Shown one piece after another: positions 7,266 to 15,963 of a DNA stretch of 64,000 nt. Origin of the DNA: JAHEJE01 sp965216335 (lineage in GTDB: Bacteria > Pseudomonadota > Alphaproteobacteria > Rhizobiales > Aestuariivirgaceae); the NCBI GenBank assembly GCA_965216335.1, contig OZ244154.1:1-64000 (forward strand), read 5' to 3'. Positions within the stretch are counted from its first letter, which is position 1, and every line of letters starts with the position of its first letter. The notes under the pieces are model-generated. The model was not told the origin of the DNA. It made no database searches and was given only the letters and a program-made list of their open reading frames with translations. The position numbers were made by a program, and so were the translations under genes.

Positions 7266-9686
7266 ATGAAATCGCATGCGCGGGTGGTGATTGTTGGCGG
7301 TGGCGTGATGGGCGTGAGCCTGCTCTACCACCTGGCCCTTGAGGGCTGGAAAGACGTCGTGTTGCTCGAAAAGGGCGAGCTGACCTCCGGTTCGACATGG
7401 CATGCGGCCGGCCAGTGCCCGAGCTTCGTCGGCTCGATCAACATGGGGCGCATCAACCAGTATGGCCTGGAGTTGTATCCCAAGCTGGAGGAACTGACCG
7501 GCGAGGCGGTGTCGTGGCACGGCTGCGGCGGCATCCGGCTGGCGATCTCCGACGACGAGGTCGACTGGTTCAAGTATGTCCACGGCATGTCCAAGCTGAT
7601 CGGCTACGAGGCGCACCTGATCGGGCCGGACGAGATCAAGGAGCATCATCCTTATCTGGAAACCTTCGGCGTCAAGCTCGGCTATCTGACCATCAACGAC
7701 GGCCATGTCGCGCCCGCCGACGTGACCAACGCTATGGCCGCCGGCGCGCGCCAGAACGGCGCAACCATCTACCGGCGCTGCCAGGTCAACGACATCAAGC
7801 GCCAACCCGACGGCCAGTGGAAGGTGTTCACCGACAAGGGCGACATCACCTGCGAGCATGTGGTCAACGCCGCCGGGTCCTATTCCGACGTGGTGGCGTC
7901 GTGGAGCGGCCACATCACGCCGATGGCCAACGTGCTGCACCACTACATCATCACCGACCCGCTGCAGCAGCTCATCGACATGGAAAAGGAACTGCCGGTG
8001 GTGCGCGATCCCTATTCGCACTGCTACCTGCGCGAGGAAACCCATGGCGTGCTGGTCGGACCCTATGAGACCGACGGGGCGCATATCTGCTGGGACGGCA
8101 AGCCGCCGTCCTGGGATTTCGAAAGCGAGCTGTTGCCGCCTGAACTCGACCGGCTGCTGCCGTGGCTGGAAAAGGCCACCGAGCGCATACCGCTGTTTGC
8201 CGAAGCGGGCGTGAAGTCGATTATCCCCGGCGCGATCACCCATACGCCGGACGCGGCCTCCCTGCTTGGCCCGGCGCACGGTCCGCACGGCTACTGGATG
8301 GCCTGTGGCGCCTCGATCGGCATCGGCCAGGGCGGCGGCTCGGGCAAGTACCTGGCCCAGTGGATGGTGCACGGCCAGGCGGAAATCAACATGGCCGAAC
8401 TCGACCCGCGCCGCTACGACACCTGGGCAGACGGCGACTATGCCCGCACCATGGCGGTGGTCGACTATCAGCACATGTACTACTGCTACCGGCCCGGCGA
8501 GCAGCACACCGACTGCCGGCCGATCCGCACCTCGTCGTGCCACGACCGGCTGGCCGCCGCGGGGGCCCAGTTCCAGCAGGTGTTCGGCTGGGAGCGGGCG
8601 CGCTGGTTCGACGAGACGGCCAAGGGCGAGGACTTCCACTTCCGCCGCTCGAACTGGTTCGAGCCGGTGAAGGCGGAATGCCAGGCGGTGCGCGAGCGCG
8701 TCGGGCTGATGGACCTGTCGACCTTCTCGAAGTTCGAGGCGTCGGGACCGGACGCCCTGGCCTTCCTCGACCGGGTGTGCGCCAACCGCATCCCGAAGAA
8801 GGACGGCGGCGTCATCCTCGGCCACCTCTTGACCGAGGGCGGTTTCATCGAGGCGGAAATCACCGTCACCCGGCTGGCCGAAGACCTGTTCTACGTGCTG
8901 TCGGCGGCAACGGCGCAACTGGCCGACATGGATGCGCTGCGCAACCGCGTTGCGGCGGGCGAGGACGTCACCATCACCGACGTGACCGACGGTTACGGCA
9001 CCCTGGTGCTGGCCGGTCCGCGGGCGCGCGATGTCTTGTCGGCATGCACCGGCGAGGACCTGTCGAATGCCGCTTTCCGCTGGCTGACCGCCAAGGAGGC
9101 GACGGTCGCTGGGGTCGACGGCGTGCGCCTGCTGCGCATGAACTATGTTGGCGAGCTGGGCTGGGAGCTGCACGTGCCCATGGCGCAAATGCCCGCCGTG
9201 TTCGATGCGCTGATGGCGGCGGGCGAGCCGCACGGGCTGAAACTGTTCGGCACCTACGCCATGAACTCGCTGCGCATGGAGAAGGCCTATCGCGGCTTCG
9301 GCTCGGAACTGACCTTCGAGGTCACCATGATCGAGGGCGACATGGAGCGCTTCGTCAACCTGGACAAGGACTTCATCGGCAAGACCGGAACGCTGAAGTC
9401 CAAGCAGGAGGGTCCGCGCATCAAGCTGGTCTACATGGAGGTGGATGCAACCGACAGCGACTGCCGCGGCAACGAGCCGATTTTCTCCGGTGACAAGGTT
9501 GTCGGCCTCACCACGTCGGGCGGCTACGGCCACAGCGTCGGCAAGTCGCTGGCCTTCGGCTACATCGACCCGGCGCTGGCGACGGAAGGCCAGGAACTGG
9601 CGGTGGAGATCTATTCGGAGCGCAAGGCGGCCCGGATCATCCCACAGCCGGCATTTGATCCGGAGAATGAAAGGCCACGGGGGTAG
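7266..9686 (+). CDS. FAD-dependent oxidoreductase fused to GcvT domain (dimethylglycine/sarcosine dehydrogenase family)
   Basis: This 806-residue enzyme oxidatively demethylates an N-methyl amino acid and passes the one-carbon unit to tetrahydrofolate. The N-terminal DAO domain (1-~380) opens with VVIVGGGVMGVSLLYHL and carries GSTWHAAG, where the His is the covalent FAD site in dimethylglycine dehydrogenase. An FAO linker (~385-440) and GcvT plus GcvT C-terminal domains (~440-800; MNYVGELGWELHVP, TSGGYGHSVGKSLAFGYI) follow. The length fits the family. ATG 7266 is preferred over GTG 7257 because GGGAG ends 8 bases before it. No folate or glycine-cleavage neighbours are present, so whether the substrate is dimethylglycine, sarcosine or another methylated amine is open. 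Confidence 0.9.
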   Translation: MKSHARVVIVGGGVMGVSLLYHLALEGWKDVVLLEKGELTSGSTWHAAGQCPSFVGSINMGRINQYGLELYPKLEELTGEAVSWHGCGGIRLAISDDEVDWFKYVHGMSKLIGYEAHLIGPDEIKEHHPYLETFGVKLGYLTINDGHVAPADVTNAMAAGARQNGATIYRRCQVNDIKRQPDGQWKVFTDKGDITCEHVVNAAGSYSDVVASWSGHITPMANVLHHYIITDPLQQLIDMEKELPVVRDPYSHCYLREETHGVLVGPYETDGAHICWDGKPPSWDFESELLPPELDRLLPWLEKATERIPLFAEAGVKSIIPGAITHTPDAASLLGPAHGPHGYWMACGASIGIGQGGGSGKYLAQWMVHGQAEINMAELDPRRYDTWADGDYARTMAVVDYQHMYYCYRPGEQHTDCRPIRTSSCHDRLAAAGAQFQQVFGWERARWFDETAKGEDFHFRRSNWFEPVKAECQAVRERVGLMDLSTFSKFEASGPDALAFLDRVCANRIPKKDGGVILGHLLTEGGFIEAEITVTRLAEDLFYVLSAATAQLADMDALRNRVAAGEDVTITDVTDGYGTLVLAGPRARDVLSACTGEDLSNAAFRWLTAKEATVAGVDGVRLLRMNYVGELGWELHVPMAQMPAVFDALMAAGEPHGLKLFGTYAMNSLRMEKAYRGFGSELTFEVTMIEGDMERFVNLDKDFIGKTGTLKSKQEGPRIKLVYMEVDATDSDCRGNEPIFSGDKVVGLTTSGGYGHSVGKSLAFGYIDPALATEGQELAVEIYSERKAARIIPQPAFDPENERPRG

Positions 9687-9890
9687 GGCTGGCGTGCCAT
9701 TGCCAAGCATCCCCGAAGGCGAGGCATAGCCGCCGTGCGCAAGAACAATCTGACTGGCAATAGCAAGATTCGATGTGCTCCGGTGCTCACTGGTTCAACA
9801 GCCAGAGAATTTGCCGAAATCCACCTGTGACAGGGAGTCGGCGAGCTTCCAAACCCTGGGCCATGGGGTTGAGCCTGTGCCGACAAAACT

Positions 9891-10014
9891 TCCCTCCCCT
9901 AGAAAAGGGGAGGGTTAGGGTGGGGATTGATTGCGGTGCAACATATTATGTCCATGGTGTTTTTGCACCGCCATCAACCCCCATCCCAGCCTTCCCCCTT
10001 TCTGGGGGAAGGGG
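9891..10014. repeat. Large palindromic intergenic repeat, family A, copy 3
   Basis: Same architecture as the copies beside ndk: outer CCCTCCCC-TAGAAA-AGGGGAGGG hairpin, inner TTGATTGCGGTGCAA, spacer, TTGCACCGCCATCAA, and outer CTTCCCCCTTTCTGGGGGAAG. It occupies the gap 9687-10059 between convergent genes; nothing else is seen there. Confidence 0.85.
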
Positions 10015-10059
10015 CGATGTGCCGACAGTCAGTGCCGAATTGGACGGCAGTGGGCAAAC

Positions 10060-11169
10060 TCACTTTCCTGCTGCGGAGTTCAACACCGATACGTCTTCCA
10101 GCCCCAGCCGGTAGACCACGGGCCATTCCGGTATCTCGCTGTTCGGATCAATGTCGGCGCTATCGCCGCATTCCTTGAAGCGGGCTTCGACCAGGATAAA
10201 GCCCTGGTAGCCGTTGTGACGCCAGGTCTCGCTGCCGCCGCAGTCGCCCAGGCCGCGGCCCTTGTGGTAACTGAACAACCGCCCGGTCGCCGGGTCGAAT
10301 GTGCCCATGGCAATATAGGTGCTGGCGCCGCGCCCGGTCTCGTTGTTCACCGGCACGGCAACGGTCTCGATACGCACGACCTTGCCCTCCGACACCTCGG
10401 CGATGTAGGCGCGGGCATCCGAGTTGTAGGCGTACAGGTTGCAGGCGATGAGGTAGAGCGTCTCAGTATCGCTCAGCCGGTGGCTTTCGAAGGCAACCAC
10501 GTCTTGCGGGTTGTCGGCGCGCACCGGATGGCAGCCGCCGGAATGAAAGTGGGCCCGCTTGACCTCGATCGGCAGCTCCGGCGCCTCACCGGGCGGATTG
10601 GTCGGCTTCAGCCAGGCTGGCATGTCGGCAAGGCGGGGCGCCCTGGCAGGCTTCTGCTTGGCATCGATCGCATCCAACGCCTGTTTCAGGCCGGCCACCG
10701 GCAGTTCGTGCCAACTGACGTCCGGGTCCTTGGTGTCGATCTCGTAGCGCTCGTTGAAGCTGATCAACAGGCGGGTGACCGCCGCAAGGTCGCGGACAAC
10801 CGTCATCAGCGCGGCTTCGTCGGCCAGATAGGGTGCTGAATCCGTACCGAAACGCCGCAGGCCGTAGTTCTCGTCCAGGAAAAGCGGTGCGCCGCCGCCG
10901 GGCTTCAGGGCGATCTTGGCCTTGCCCGGGCTGCCAGGTGCGTCGAACGACACCGCCCACCAGCCGTCTTCCTCGTTGTCGCGCTGTTGGGCGCTGTAGG
11001 ACCGTGAGATGTGAACGCCGGCTTGCCCTGCCGCCGCACTGGCCGTACACAGCGCCTCGGCGCAGGCGACCGTCCAGTCGCCATATCGGCCGTCCTGCGC
11101 ATCTGCCGTGCCGGGCAGCGTAGTGAGGACGGCAGCGACAAGGGCGATGAGGGCAAAGAACAAGGGCAT
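10060..11169 (-). CDS. DUF1176 domain protein, exported
   Basis: 369 residues with a signal peptide (MPLFFALIALVAAVLTTLPG, cleavage near ADAQ), then DGRYGDWTVACA. The second half carries the DUF1176 hallmark GRGLGDCGGSETW near the C-terminus. Several Cys pairs (for example VACAEALC and the CG of the hallmark) suggest periplasmic disulfides. The function of DUF1176 is unknown. The ATG giving MPLFFALI is chosen because it starts the signal peptide; the open frame extends 26 codons further without one. It diverges from the MFS gene at 11266 with 96 bases between, so the two may share a control region. Confidence 0.82.
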   Translation of the reverse strand: MPLFFALIALVAAVLTTLPGTADAQDGRYGDWTVACAEALCTASAAAGQAGVHISRSYSAQQRDNEEDGWWAVSFDAPGSPGKAKIALKPGGGAPLFLDENYGLRRFGTDSAPYLADEAALMTVVRDLAAVTRLLISFNERYEIDTKDPDVSWHELPVAGLKQALDAIDAKQKPARAPRLADMPAWLKPTNPPGEAPELPIEVKRAHFHSGGCHPVRADNPQDVVAFESHRLSDTETLYLIACNLYAYNSDARAYIAEVSEGKVVRIETVAVPVNNETGRGASTYIAMGTFDPATGRLFSYHKGRGLGDCGGSETWRHNGYQGFILVEARFKECGDSADIDPNSEIPEWPVVYRLGLEDVSVLNSAAGK

Positions 11170-11265
11170 GGCGCGAATCCGTGTGGCGTGGAAAGGTGCT
11201 GGCGGGCAGTTTATGGGGAGACGGGCGCTGACGCCAGTGCGCGGCACCCGGCAGGGCGGGCAGGC

Positions 11266-12489
11266 ATGTTTTCATTGAAGTTTGTGCGCACCCACTGGCG
11301 CGAACTGCTGTTCGGCTTTGCCATGTGCTTTCTGTCGAGCTTCGGCCAGACTTTTTTCATTTCCCTGTTCGGCGGCGAGATCAAGGCCGAGTTCGCCCTC
11401 AGCGATGGCGAGTTCGGAACCATCTACTCCGCCGGCACGCTGCTCAGCGCCGCGGTGCTGGTCTGGTCCGGCCGGCTGGTCGACCGGCTGAGGCTGCGCG
11501 ACATGGCCGCGCTGGTGCTCGGTGGGCTGGCCGCGGTGTGCATCGCCATGGGACTGCTGGCCGGCACGGCGATGCTGGTGGCTGTGATCTTCGGCCTGCG
11601 TCAGTTCGGCCAGGGGTTGGCGTCGCACACCGGCGTGACAGCGGTCGCCAGGCGGTTCGCCGCCGAACGGGGCAGGGCGGTGTCGCTGGTGTCGCTCGGC
11701 AACACGGCCGGTGAAGCGCTGTTCCCGCTCATCATCGTGGCGCTGATCGCGATCATCGACTGGCGCAGCGTCTGGCTGATCTCGGCAGCGGTGCTGTTTG
11801 TGACCCTGCCAGCGGTGCGCTGGCTGATCGGCACCGGCCACGGCGCGCCGCTCGGCGAAGCGGGCCAGGGCGGTGCACGCATCGCCACCGGCCACGACCA
11901 CACGGTCGGCGAAGTGCTGCGCGAGCCGAGCCTGTGGTTTCGCGTCCCGGCCATGCTCGCCCCGTCATTCGTGTTCACCGGGCTGATCTTCCATCAGGTG
12001 GCGCTGGTCGAGGCCAAGGGCTGGGACATGACCGTATGGGCCGGCAGCTACCTGGTGTTCGCGCTTGCCTCGTTCAGCGCCGTGATGGTGAGCGGTCCGC
12101 TGATCGACCGCTTCTCCGCCCGCCGGCTGCTCAAGTTTGCGCTGTCGCCGCTGGCGCTGTCGTGTGCGGTGCTGTGGGCCGGCACCGGGCCCTGGACGAT
12201 CCCGCTGTTCATGGTTTTCATGGGGCTGAGCGCCGGCTTCATCCACATTCTGCTCGGCACATTATGGGCCGAACTCTACGGCCTTTCCCACCTTGGCGCC
12301 ATTCGCGCCCTCGGCCAGGCCGCAATGGTGTTTTCCACCGGCGTTGCCCCGGCGGTGTTCGGCTGGTTGCTCGACGCCGGCACCACATTCGCTACCATCG
12401 CCATGGGCTGCGTGGTGTACTGTGCCGCGGCATCTGTTCTGACGGCCGTTGCCCCGGCCCCGGCAAAAGAGGGCAGGCCGGCGGGTTGA
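11266..12489 (+). CDS. Major facilitator superfamily transporter
   Basis: A 407-residue inner-membrane carrier with about 12 hydrophobic helices. The sequence opens HWRELLFGFAMCFLSSFGQTFF, and the loop between helices 2 and 3 has the MFS pattern SGRLVDRLRLRDM. GPLIDRFSARRLL is the equivalent loop in the second half. The central hydrophilic loop (about 195-225) contains HDHTVGEVLREPSLWFR. Substrate is unknown. The gene starts at ATG 11266, where the protein first becomes MFS-like; the open frame extends 85 codons further and is antisense to the divergent DUF1176 gene. Confidence 0.85.
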   Translation: MFSLKFVRTHWRELLFGFAMCFLSSFGQTFFISLFGGEIKAEFALSDGEFGTIYSAGTLLSAAVLVWSGRLVDRLRLRDMAALVLGGLAAVCIAMGLLAGTAMLVAVIFGLRQFGQGLASHTGVTAVARRFAAERGRAVSLVSLGNTAGEALFPLIIVALIAIIDWRSVWLISAAVLFVTLPAVRWLIGTGHGAPLGEAGQGGARIATGHDHTVGEVLREPSLWFRVPAMLAPSFVFTGLIFHQVALVEAKGWDMTVWAGSYLVFALASFSAVMVSGPLIDRFSARRLLKFALSPLALSCAVLWAGTGPWTIPLFMVFMGLSAGFIHILLGTLWAELYGLSHLGAIRALGQAAMVFSTGVAPAVFGWLLDAGTTFATIAMGCVVYCAAASVLTAVAPAPAKEGRPAG

Positions 12490-12566
12490 GCGGCCGGCCG
12501 GAGGGCGTCGTTTTTTGATCCGCATTCGATGCTGGACGGAGTATGCTTCTGGGCTGGGACCTATCG

Positions 12567-13448
12567 ATGACGAAAACACCTCCGAAACTTCGCAGGTATC
12601 GCGAACTGGATGGCAAGACATTTCTGATCGGTGTTGGCGCCAACAAATGTGCGACGAGTTGGGTCTATTCCTACCTGAAATTGTTGCCGACGGTCGCTGC
12701 CTCGCCGCTCAAGGAATTACATTTCTTCAACCTGAATTTCCACCCTGCAGCTGACCGGATGAATGTGTTTGCGATGAAGCGGCTGGCATTCCATTTCAAG
12801 CAGGATGGCGATGTCGTCGACAATCTGCGCGCCCGCCCGTCATTTCAGGCCAGTCTTGACCGGGTCAGGATGATCTATGACGACAACGCATACTTTGATC
12901 ATTTTGCCAGGATGTGTACGCCTGAAACCAAGACGCTGTGTGAGATTACGCCGGCCTACTCGGCCATAGGCCAGTGCGGTTTTCAGTACATGAAGGCGTT
13001 TTTCGCCGCCCAGGAGGTATCGCTGAAGATCCTGTTTATCATGCGCGATCCGGTAGACCGGCTTTGGTCCCACCTGCGCTACCGGGCACAGAACGAGCCA
13101 GGCCGGGATATCCTGAAAACCTGGTCCGGCTTGGTCGAGGATCCGGAGTTTATCGGCTGGGCGGATTACCGGCAGACGATCGAGGCCCTGGACACGGTGT
13201 TTGCGGACCGGGACGTGCTGTTCCTGTTTTACGAGGACCTGTTTTGCGAAACCGCGCTGAGCGAACTCTGCGCCTTTGCCGGTGCGGCGTTTGTCCGACA
13301 GGACACCGCCGAAACTGTGAACGAGACCGAGCTGAAGGCCGATCTGCCGGACAGTGTGCGTGAACGCCTTTGCACCCTGTTGGCGCCGCAGTACGCATTC
13401 TGCCGGCAACGCTTCGGCGGCAAGGTGCCGGACGCCTGGCAGGCATGA
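12567..13448 (+). CDS. Sulfotransferase-domain protein
   Basis: About 293 residues. It resembles PAPS-dependent sulfotransferases: the 5'-phosphosulfate loop GVGANKCATSWVYSYL lies near residue 22 and the 3'-phosphate motif MRDPVDRLWSHLRY near 165. A later FLFYEDLF matches the usual strand before the cap. Such soluble enzymes sulfate carbohydrates, lipids or peptides; the acceptor cannot be read here. Two ATGs compete: 12543 has almost no spacing from its GGAG, whereas 12567 has GGGA with 7 bases, so 12567 is used. The next gene downstream is a tiny peptide gene. Confidence 0.82.
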   Translation: MTKTPPKLRRYRELDGKTFLIGVGANKCATSWVYSYLKLLPTVAASPLKELHFFNLNFHPAADRMNVFAMKRLAFHFKQDGDVVDNLRARPSFQASLDRVRMIYDDNAYFDHFARMCTPETKTLCEITPAYSAIGQCGFQYMKAFFAAQEVSLKILFIMRDPVDRLWSHLRYRAQNEPGRDILKTWSGLVEDPEFIGWADYRQTIEALDTVFADRDVLFLFYEDLFCETALSELCAFAGAAFVRQDTAETVNETELKADLPDSVRERLCTLLAPQYAFCRQRFGGKVPDAWQA

Positions 13449-13510
13449 TGCCGCTTGCAGGAGCCGCCACGTGTGGGGCGGCCCGTACTCCCTGAACCTC
13501 AGATGAACCC

Positions 13511-13529
13511 GCAGTTCACAAGCAGTTCA
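13511..13529 (+). promoter_or_regulatory. 11-bp-spaced direct repeat upstream of the small peptide gene
   Basis: GCAGTTCA occurs twice with an 11-base period. That is one helical turn, as in sites bound by OmpR/PhoB-class response regulators. It lies about 85 bases before the start of the 58-residue peptide gene. Binding is an inference from spacing only. Confidence 0.35.
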
Positions 13530-13614
13530 AGTGTTTGTGTCTAGTCTCCCTTTCAAACGTCAGACGCTATGTCGGGACGCTTCGCAATGACTTGCCTTTT
13601 AAAGGAGACGAACA

Positions 13615-13791
13615 ATGACTGATGACTGCAGGATCGGCTTTGAAGACATCGCCAGCGACTACACCACGTCCAAGACCCTGGAAAAGGTCGAACGCGCCTA
13701 TGCCGAGGTGCGCGACACGGACGATCAGGACTTCGGTAGCCTGGACGACAACGTGCTCGACATCGGTGCCGGTGACTTGTGGGGCATGTGA
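13615..13791 (+). CDS. Small acidic peptide (58 aa) with own ribosome site and terminator
   Basis: The reading frame starts MTDDCRIGFEDIASDY and ends NVLDIGAGDLWGM. It has a strong AAAGGAG 8 bases before the ATG, an upstream direct repeat, and a clear rho-independent terminator 50 bases past the stop, so it looks like a complete transcription unit. It is strongly acidic, with one Cys near the N-terminus and no signal peptide or membrane segment. I do not recognise a family. An acidic N-terminal part and a short Gly/Trp C-terminus are compatible with a peptide precursor or a small regulator. No modification enzyme other than the upstream sulfotransferase is near, so neither idea is established. 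Confidence 0.6.
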   Translation: MTDDCRIGFEDIASDYTTSKTLEKVERAYAEVRDTDDQDFGSLDDNVLDIGAGDLWGM

Positions 13792-13841
13792 CGACAGCGC
13801 GGCTATGGCGGCCGGTTGCAGATCGTAGCTGAGCCGCATTC

Positions 13842-13882
13842 TCTCCCAATCGGATTTCTATCCGGTTGGGAGACATCTTTTT
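13842..13882 (+). terminator. Rho-independent terminator after the small peptide gene
   Basis: A 14-base stem (TCTCCCAATCGGAT with ATCCGGTTGGGAGA, one G-U pair), a four-base loop TTCT, then CATCTTTTTG. The stem and T run are both well formed. Confidence 0.85.
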
Positions 13883-13960
13883 GCCGGGGCCACAGCGCCG
13901 TGCCGGCAGTTTGCTGATGTTGAAGATGTTGTACCTCTCATCGAGCCTGACCCAGATGCT

Positions 13961-14004
13961 GACGGAAAACCGCTGTCATATCAGCATGGTACGACAGTCA
14001 GAAA
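13961..14004 (+). repeat. Hairpin repeat, family D, copy 1
   Basis: Consensus GACGGAAAACCGNTGT, then about 15 bases, then GGTACRACRGTCAGAAA; the CCGTTGT and ACAACGG parts pair. Other copies lie at 16661, 23461 and (inverted) 35312. This copy has no MITE beside it. Confidence 0.7.
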
Positions 14005-14028
14005 GGGTGAATGCCGACACTGCACGGA

Positions 14029-14943
14029 CTACTCAACGTCGGTGATCTTCGAGCGCAGCAGGTCGACGAACCGTTCCGCTACCGGGTTTGGCCTGGAGCC
14101 CTTGCGCTTGTAGATGTTGACCATGCCGGCGAGCCGCATCGTCAGGCCGGGGATGCGCACCAGGCGGCGGCTGGCTATGCGGTCCGCCACAGTCCGCCCC
14201 CAGCCAAGGGCGATGCCTTCGCCCCGTTCGGCGACGTCCAGGCAGATTTGATAGGAATTGAATGTGAGGCCCTCGATCGGCCTCGGCTCCTTGAGGCGAA
14301 AGAAGGCAAGGAAGCTCCGCCAGTCCGGCCACTTGCGGCCCACATCCACCAGATGAAGCAGGGGTTGCGAGGCAATGTCGACCGGTGTGGCCGGTGACGG
14401 CAGGCGGGTGAGGACCTCGGGGGCGCACACGGGAAAGATGACCTCGTCTGCTATTGGCTGGATATCGAAGCGGTCTTCGGCCCACCTGCCATACTGCAAG
14501 GCGATATCGAACTCGTCACGGATGCTTTCGACCGGCTCGGAGGAGGACAGAATGTGCAGGCTGAGGTTCGGGTTGAGGCGCTGGAACTCGCCGACGCAAG
14601 GCGCGACCAGAACATTCCCCAGACTGATATCGGAAAACACCGCGAGACGCTCCTTGCCGTCGCCGCGGGCACGCAACCGCTCGGCCGTGGCGGCCAGTTC
14701 CCGCAGCGCAACGCGCGTCGTTGCCGCCAGGATATCACCGTTCTCCGTCGGAACGACGTCATACCTGCGCCGTTCGAACAGCGGTACGCGCAGATCATGT
14801 TCCAGTTCTCTGATGCGCCGGCTGATGCTGGCCTGAGAAAGTGCCAGCTCTTCTGCCGCCCGGGTAAAACTCCCCAGCCGGTAGGCGGCATCGAAGGCGC
14901 GCAGCGCGGCCAGCGGCGGCAAGTGGCGCAGAATTTCAGTCAT
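14029..14943 (-). CDS. LysR-family transcriptional regulator
   Basis: 304 residues. The N-terminal winged helix-turn-helix (about 8-66) reads LPPLAALRAFDAAYRLGSFT, then RAAEELALSQASISRRIREL, a typical LysR start. An effector-binding domain (about 90-300) follows with the GcvA-like pattern (FDIALQYGRWAEDRFD; CLDVAERGEGIALGWG). It is divergent from the tandem NIF3-like gene pair at 15045, the usual arrangement for LysR control of the neighbour. A palindrome overlaps its own start codon. The inducer is unknown. Confidence 0.93.
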   Translation of the reverse strand: MTEILRHLPPLAALRAFDAAYRLGSFTRAAEELALSQASISRRIRELEHDLRVPLFERRRYDVVPTENGDILAATTRVALRELAATAERLRARGDGKERLAVFSDISLGNVLVAPCVGEFQRLNPNLSLHILSSSEPVESIRDEFDIALQYGRWAEDRFDIQPIADEVIFPVCAPEVLTRLPSPATPVDIASQPLLHLVDVGRKWPDWRSFLAFFRLKEPRPIEGLTFNSYQICLDVAERGEGIALGWGRTVADRIASRRLVRIPGLTMRLAGMVNIYKRKGSRPNPVAERFVDLLRSKITDVE

Positions 14944-14956
14944 TTGGAAACCAAAT
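14942..14956. promoter_or_regulatory. Candidate LysR operator
   Basis: A perfect inverted repeat ATTTGG-AAA-CCAAAT overlaps the start of the LysR gene in the 101-base divergent gap, with a second short inverted repeat (ACCG-CATTT-CGGT) a few bases further. Its position fits autoregulation and activation of the downstream pair. Confidence 0.45.
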
Positions 14957-15044
14957 ACCGCATTTCGGTTTTATCGCTTCTGCCGGTGCTTTGGGAATTT
15001 TATGGTGGCGGAATTCAAATAGCCAGAGCAAAGGAGAACGAGAC

Positions 15045-15497
15045 ATGACACACCAACTCGACAATTATGACATGGCCCCGGCCGTTCTCGAGCGCGAATG
15101 GGTGGTGACCGTCGACACGCCTTCCGGCGGCGTGCCGGTCGTGATGGAGGCGCTTGGCCGCGAACTGCCGCTGACCCAGGGCCCTTATGACAACGTGCTG
15201 TTCGTGCGCGAGAACTGCACCCAGCGCTTCCGGGCTCTGGAGGGTTCGCACGCCGGTGCCGAAGGCACGATTCAGGAAACGCCGGCCCAGCAGATCATCT
15301 TTTCGCTGCCCCCCGATCCGGCATTGCTCAGCAAGGCATTCGAGGTGATCTTTTCCGTGCACGTGAACGAGGAACCGACGATCCGCGTGAGCGAGGAATG
15401 GGGCAGCAGATCGAAACTGCTCGACGACAAGAACAACCCCAACCGCTACTGGAACCGCCCCGACGCCGGCACCCTGCACGGCAAGGCGGTGGGCTGA
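15045..15497 (+). CDS. NIF3/YqfO insertion-domain-like protein (PII/CutA-like fold), first of a tandem pair
   Basis: 150 residues with no signal peptide. The middle reads GPYDNVLFVRENCTQRFRAL and later HVNEEPTIRVSEEWGSR. This follows the order of the CutA/PII-like domain inserted in NIF3/YqfO proteins (a GNY..C.F..EGTG.F.P segment, then HPYEEP..DV). The assignment is by remembered motif and is tentative. The C-terminus has NNPNRYWNRP, shared with the next gene, so the two are paralogs. A good AAAGGAG precedes the ATG at 15045. It is probably co-transcribed with 15505 (7-base gap) under the divergent LysR. Function is unknown; domains of this fold often bind small ligands or metals. Confidence 0.7.
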   Translation: MTHQLDNYDMAPAVLEREWVVTVDTPSGGVPVVMEALGRELPLTQGPYDNVLFVRENCTQRFRALEGSHAGAEGTIQETPAQQIIFSLPPDPALLSKAFEVIFSVHVNEEPTIRVSEEWGSRSKLLDDKNNPNRYWNRPDAGTLHGKAVG

Positions 15498-15504
15498 CCG
15501 CGGC

Positions 15505-15963
15505 ATGAAGGGCCTGACAGACTACAAGGCGCGTTCAGGCCGGCTGGTGCCGGTCTGGACGCTTGAAATCCAGACTTTGCCGGAGGACACCGACCGCATT
15601 CTCGACGCCGTGATGGCGGTTCACCCGCTCAGCTTTGGACGCTACCGGCGCAACGCCAGCATCTCGGCGCCCGGCAAGGAGACGGCGCAGCCGGAGAAAA
15701 ACTCCACGACAACGACGCATGTTGCGGGTTTCGAAGCCGGGGTGACGGAAACCTACCCGATGGTGGAACTGAAAATCTCCATCGACCGGGATCTGGCTGA
15801 TCTTGAGAGAGTAATGGACGCCGTTCTGGAGGTTCATCACTACGAAGAACCGGTGATCTTCGTTCGCGAGGATTGGGCAAGCCGGGCGCACTACAACCCC
15901 GGCAGCGACAATCCGAACAGATGGTGGAACAACCCAAGAGGGTTGCCGGACCGGCTCGAGTAA
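15505..15963 (+). CDS. NIF3/YqfO insertion-domain-like protein, second of a tandem pair
   Basis: 152 residues, paralogous to the preceding protein. It has AVHPLSFGRYRRNASISAPG (compare HPYE...IGNYSHCSF...EGTG of YqfO), then LEVHHYEEPVIFVREDWASR and DNPNRWWNNP. The HYEEP motif sits where NIF3-family proteins have HPYEEP. The start at 15505 lies 7 bases after the previous stop, suggesting translational coupling. Two stand-alone copies of a domain normally found inserted in a larger enzyme may form a heteromer; that is inference. Confidence 0.7.
   Translation: MKGLTDYKARSGRLVPVWTLEIQTLPEDTDRILDAVMAVHPLSFGRYRRNASISAPGKETAQPEKNSTTTTHVAGFEAGVTETYPMVELKISIDRDLADLERVMDAVLEVHHYEEPVIFVREDWASRAHYNPGSDNPNRWWNNPRGLPDRLE

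Noticed and set aside
6915..9710. A 931-codon open frame on the minus strand
   Set aside because: It is antisense to the FAD/GcvT dehydrogenase, which has complete family motifs; the antisense product has His/Gln/Asp-rich shadow composition typical of high-GC DNA.
13511..13529. PHO box before the small peptide gene
   Set aside because: The 11-base period fits, but GCAGTTCA does not resemble CTGTCAT, so only a generic OmpR-class site is suggested.
13615..13791. Lasso-peptide precursor
   Set aside because: A Gly and an Asp nine residues apart exist near the C-terminus, but the usual Thr before the core and the B and C maturation genes are missing.
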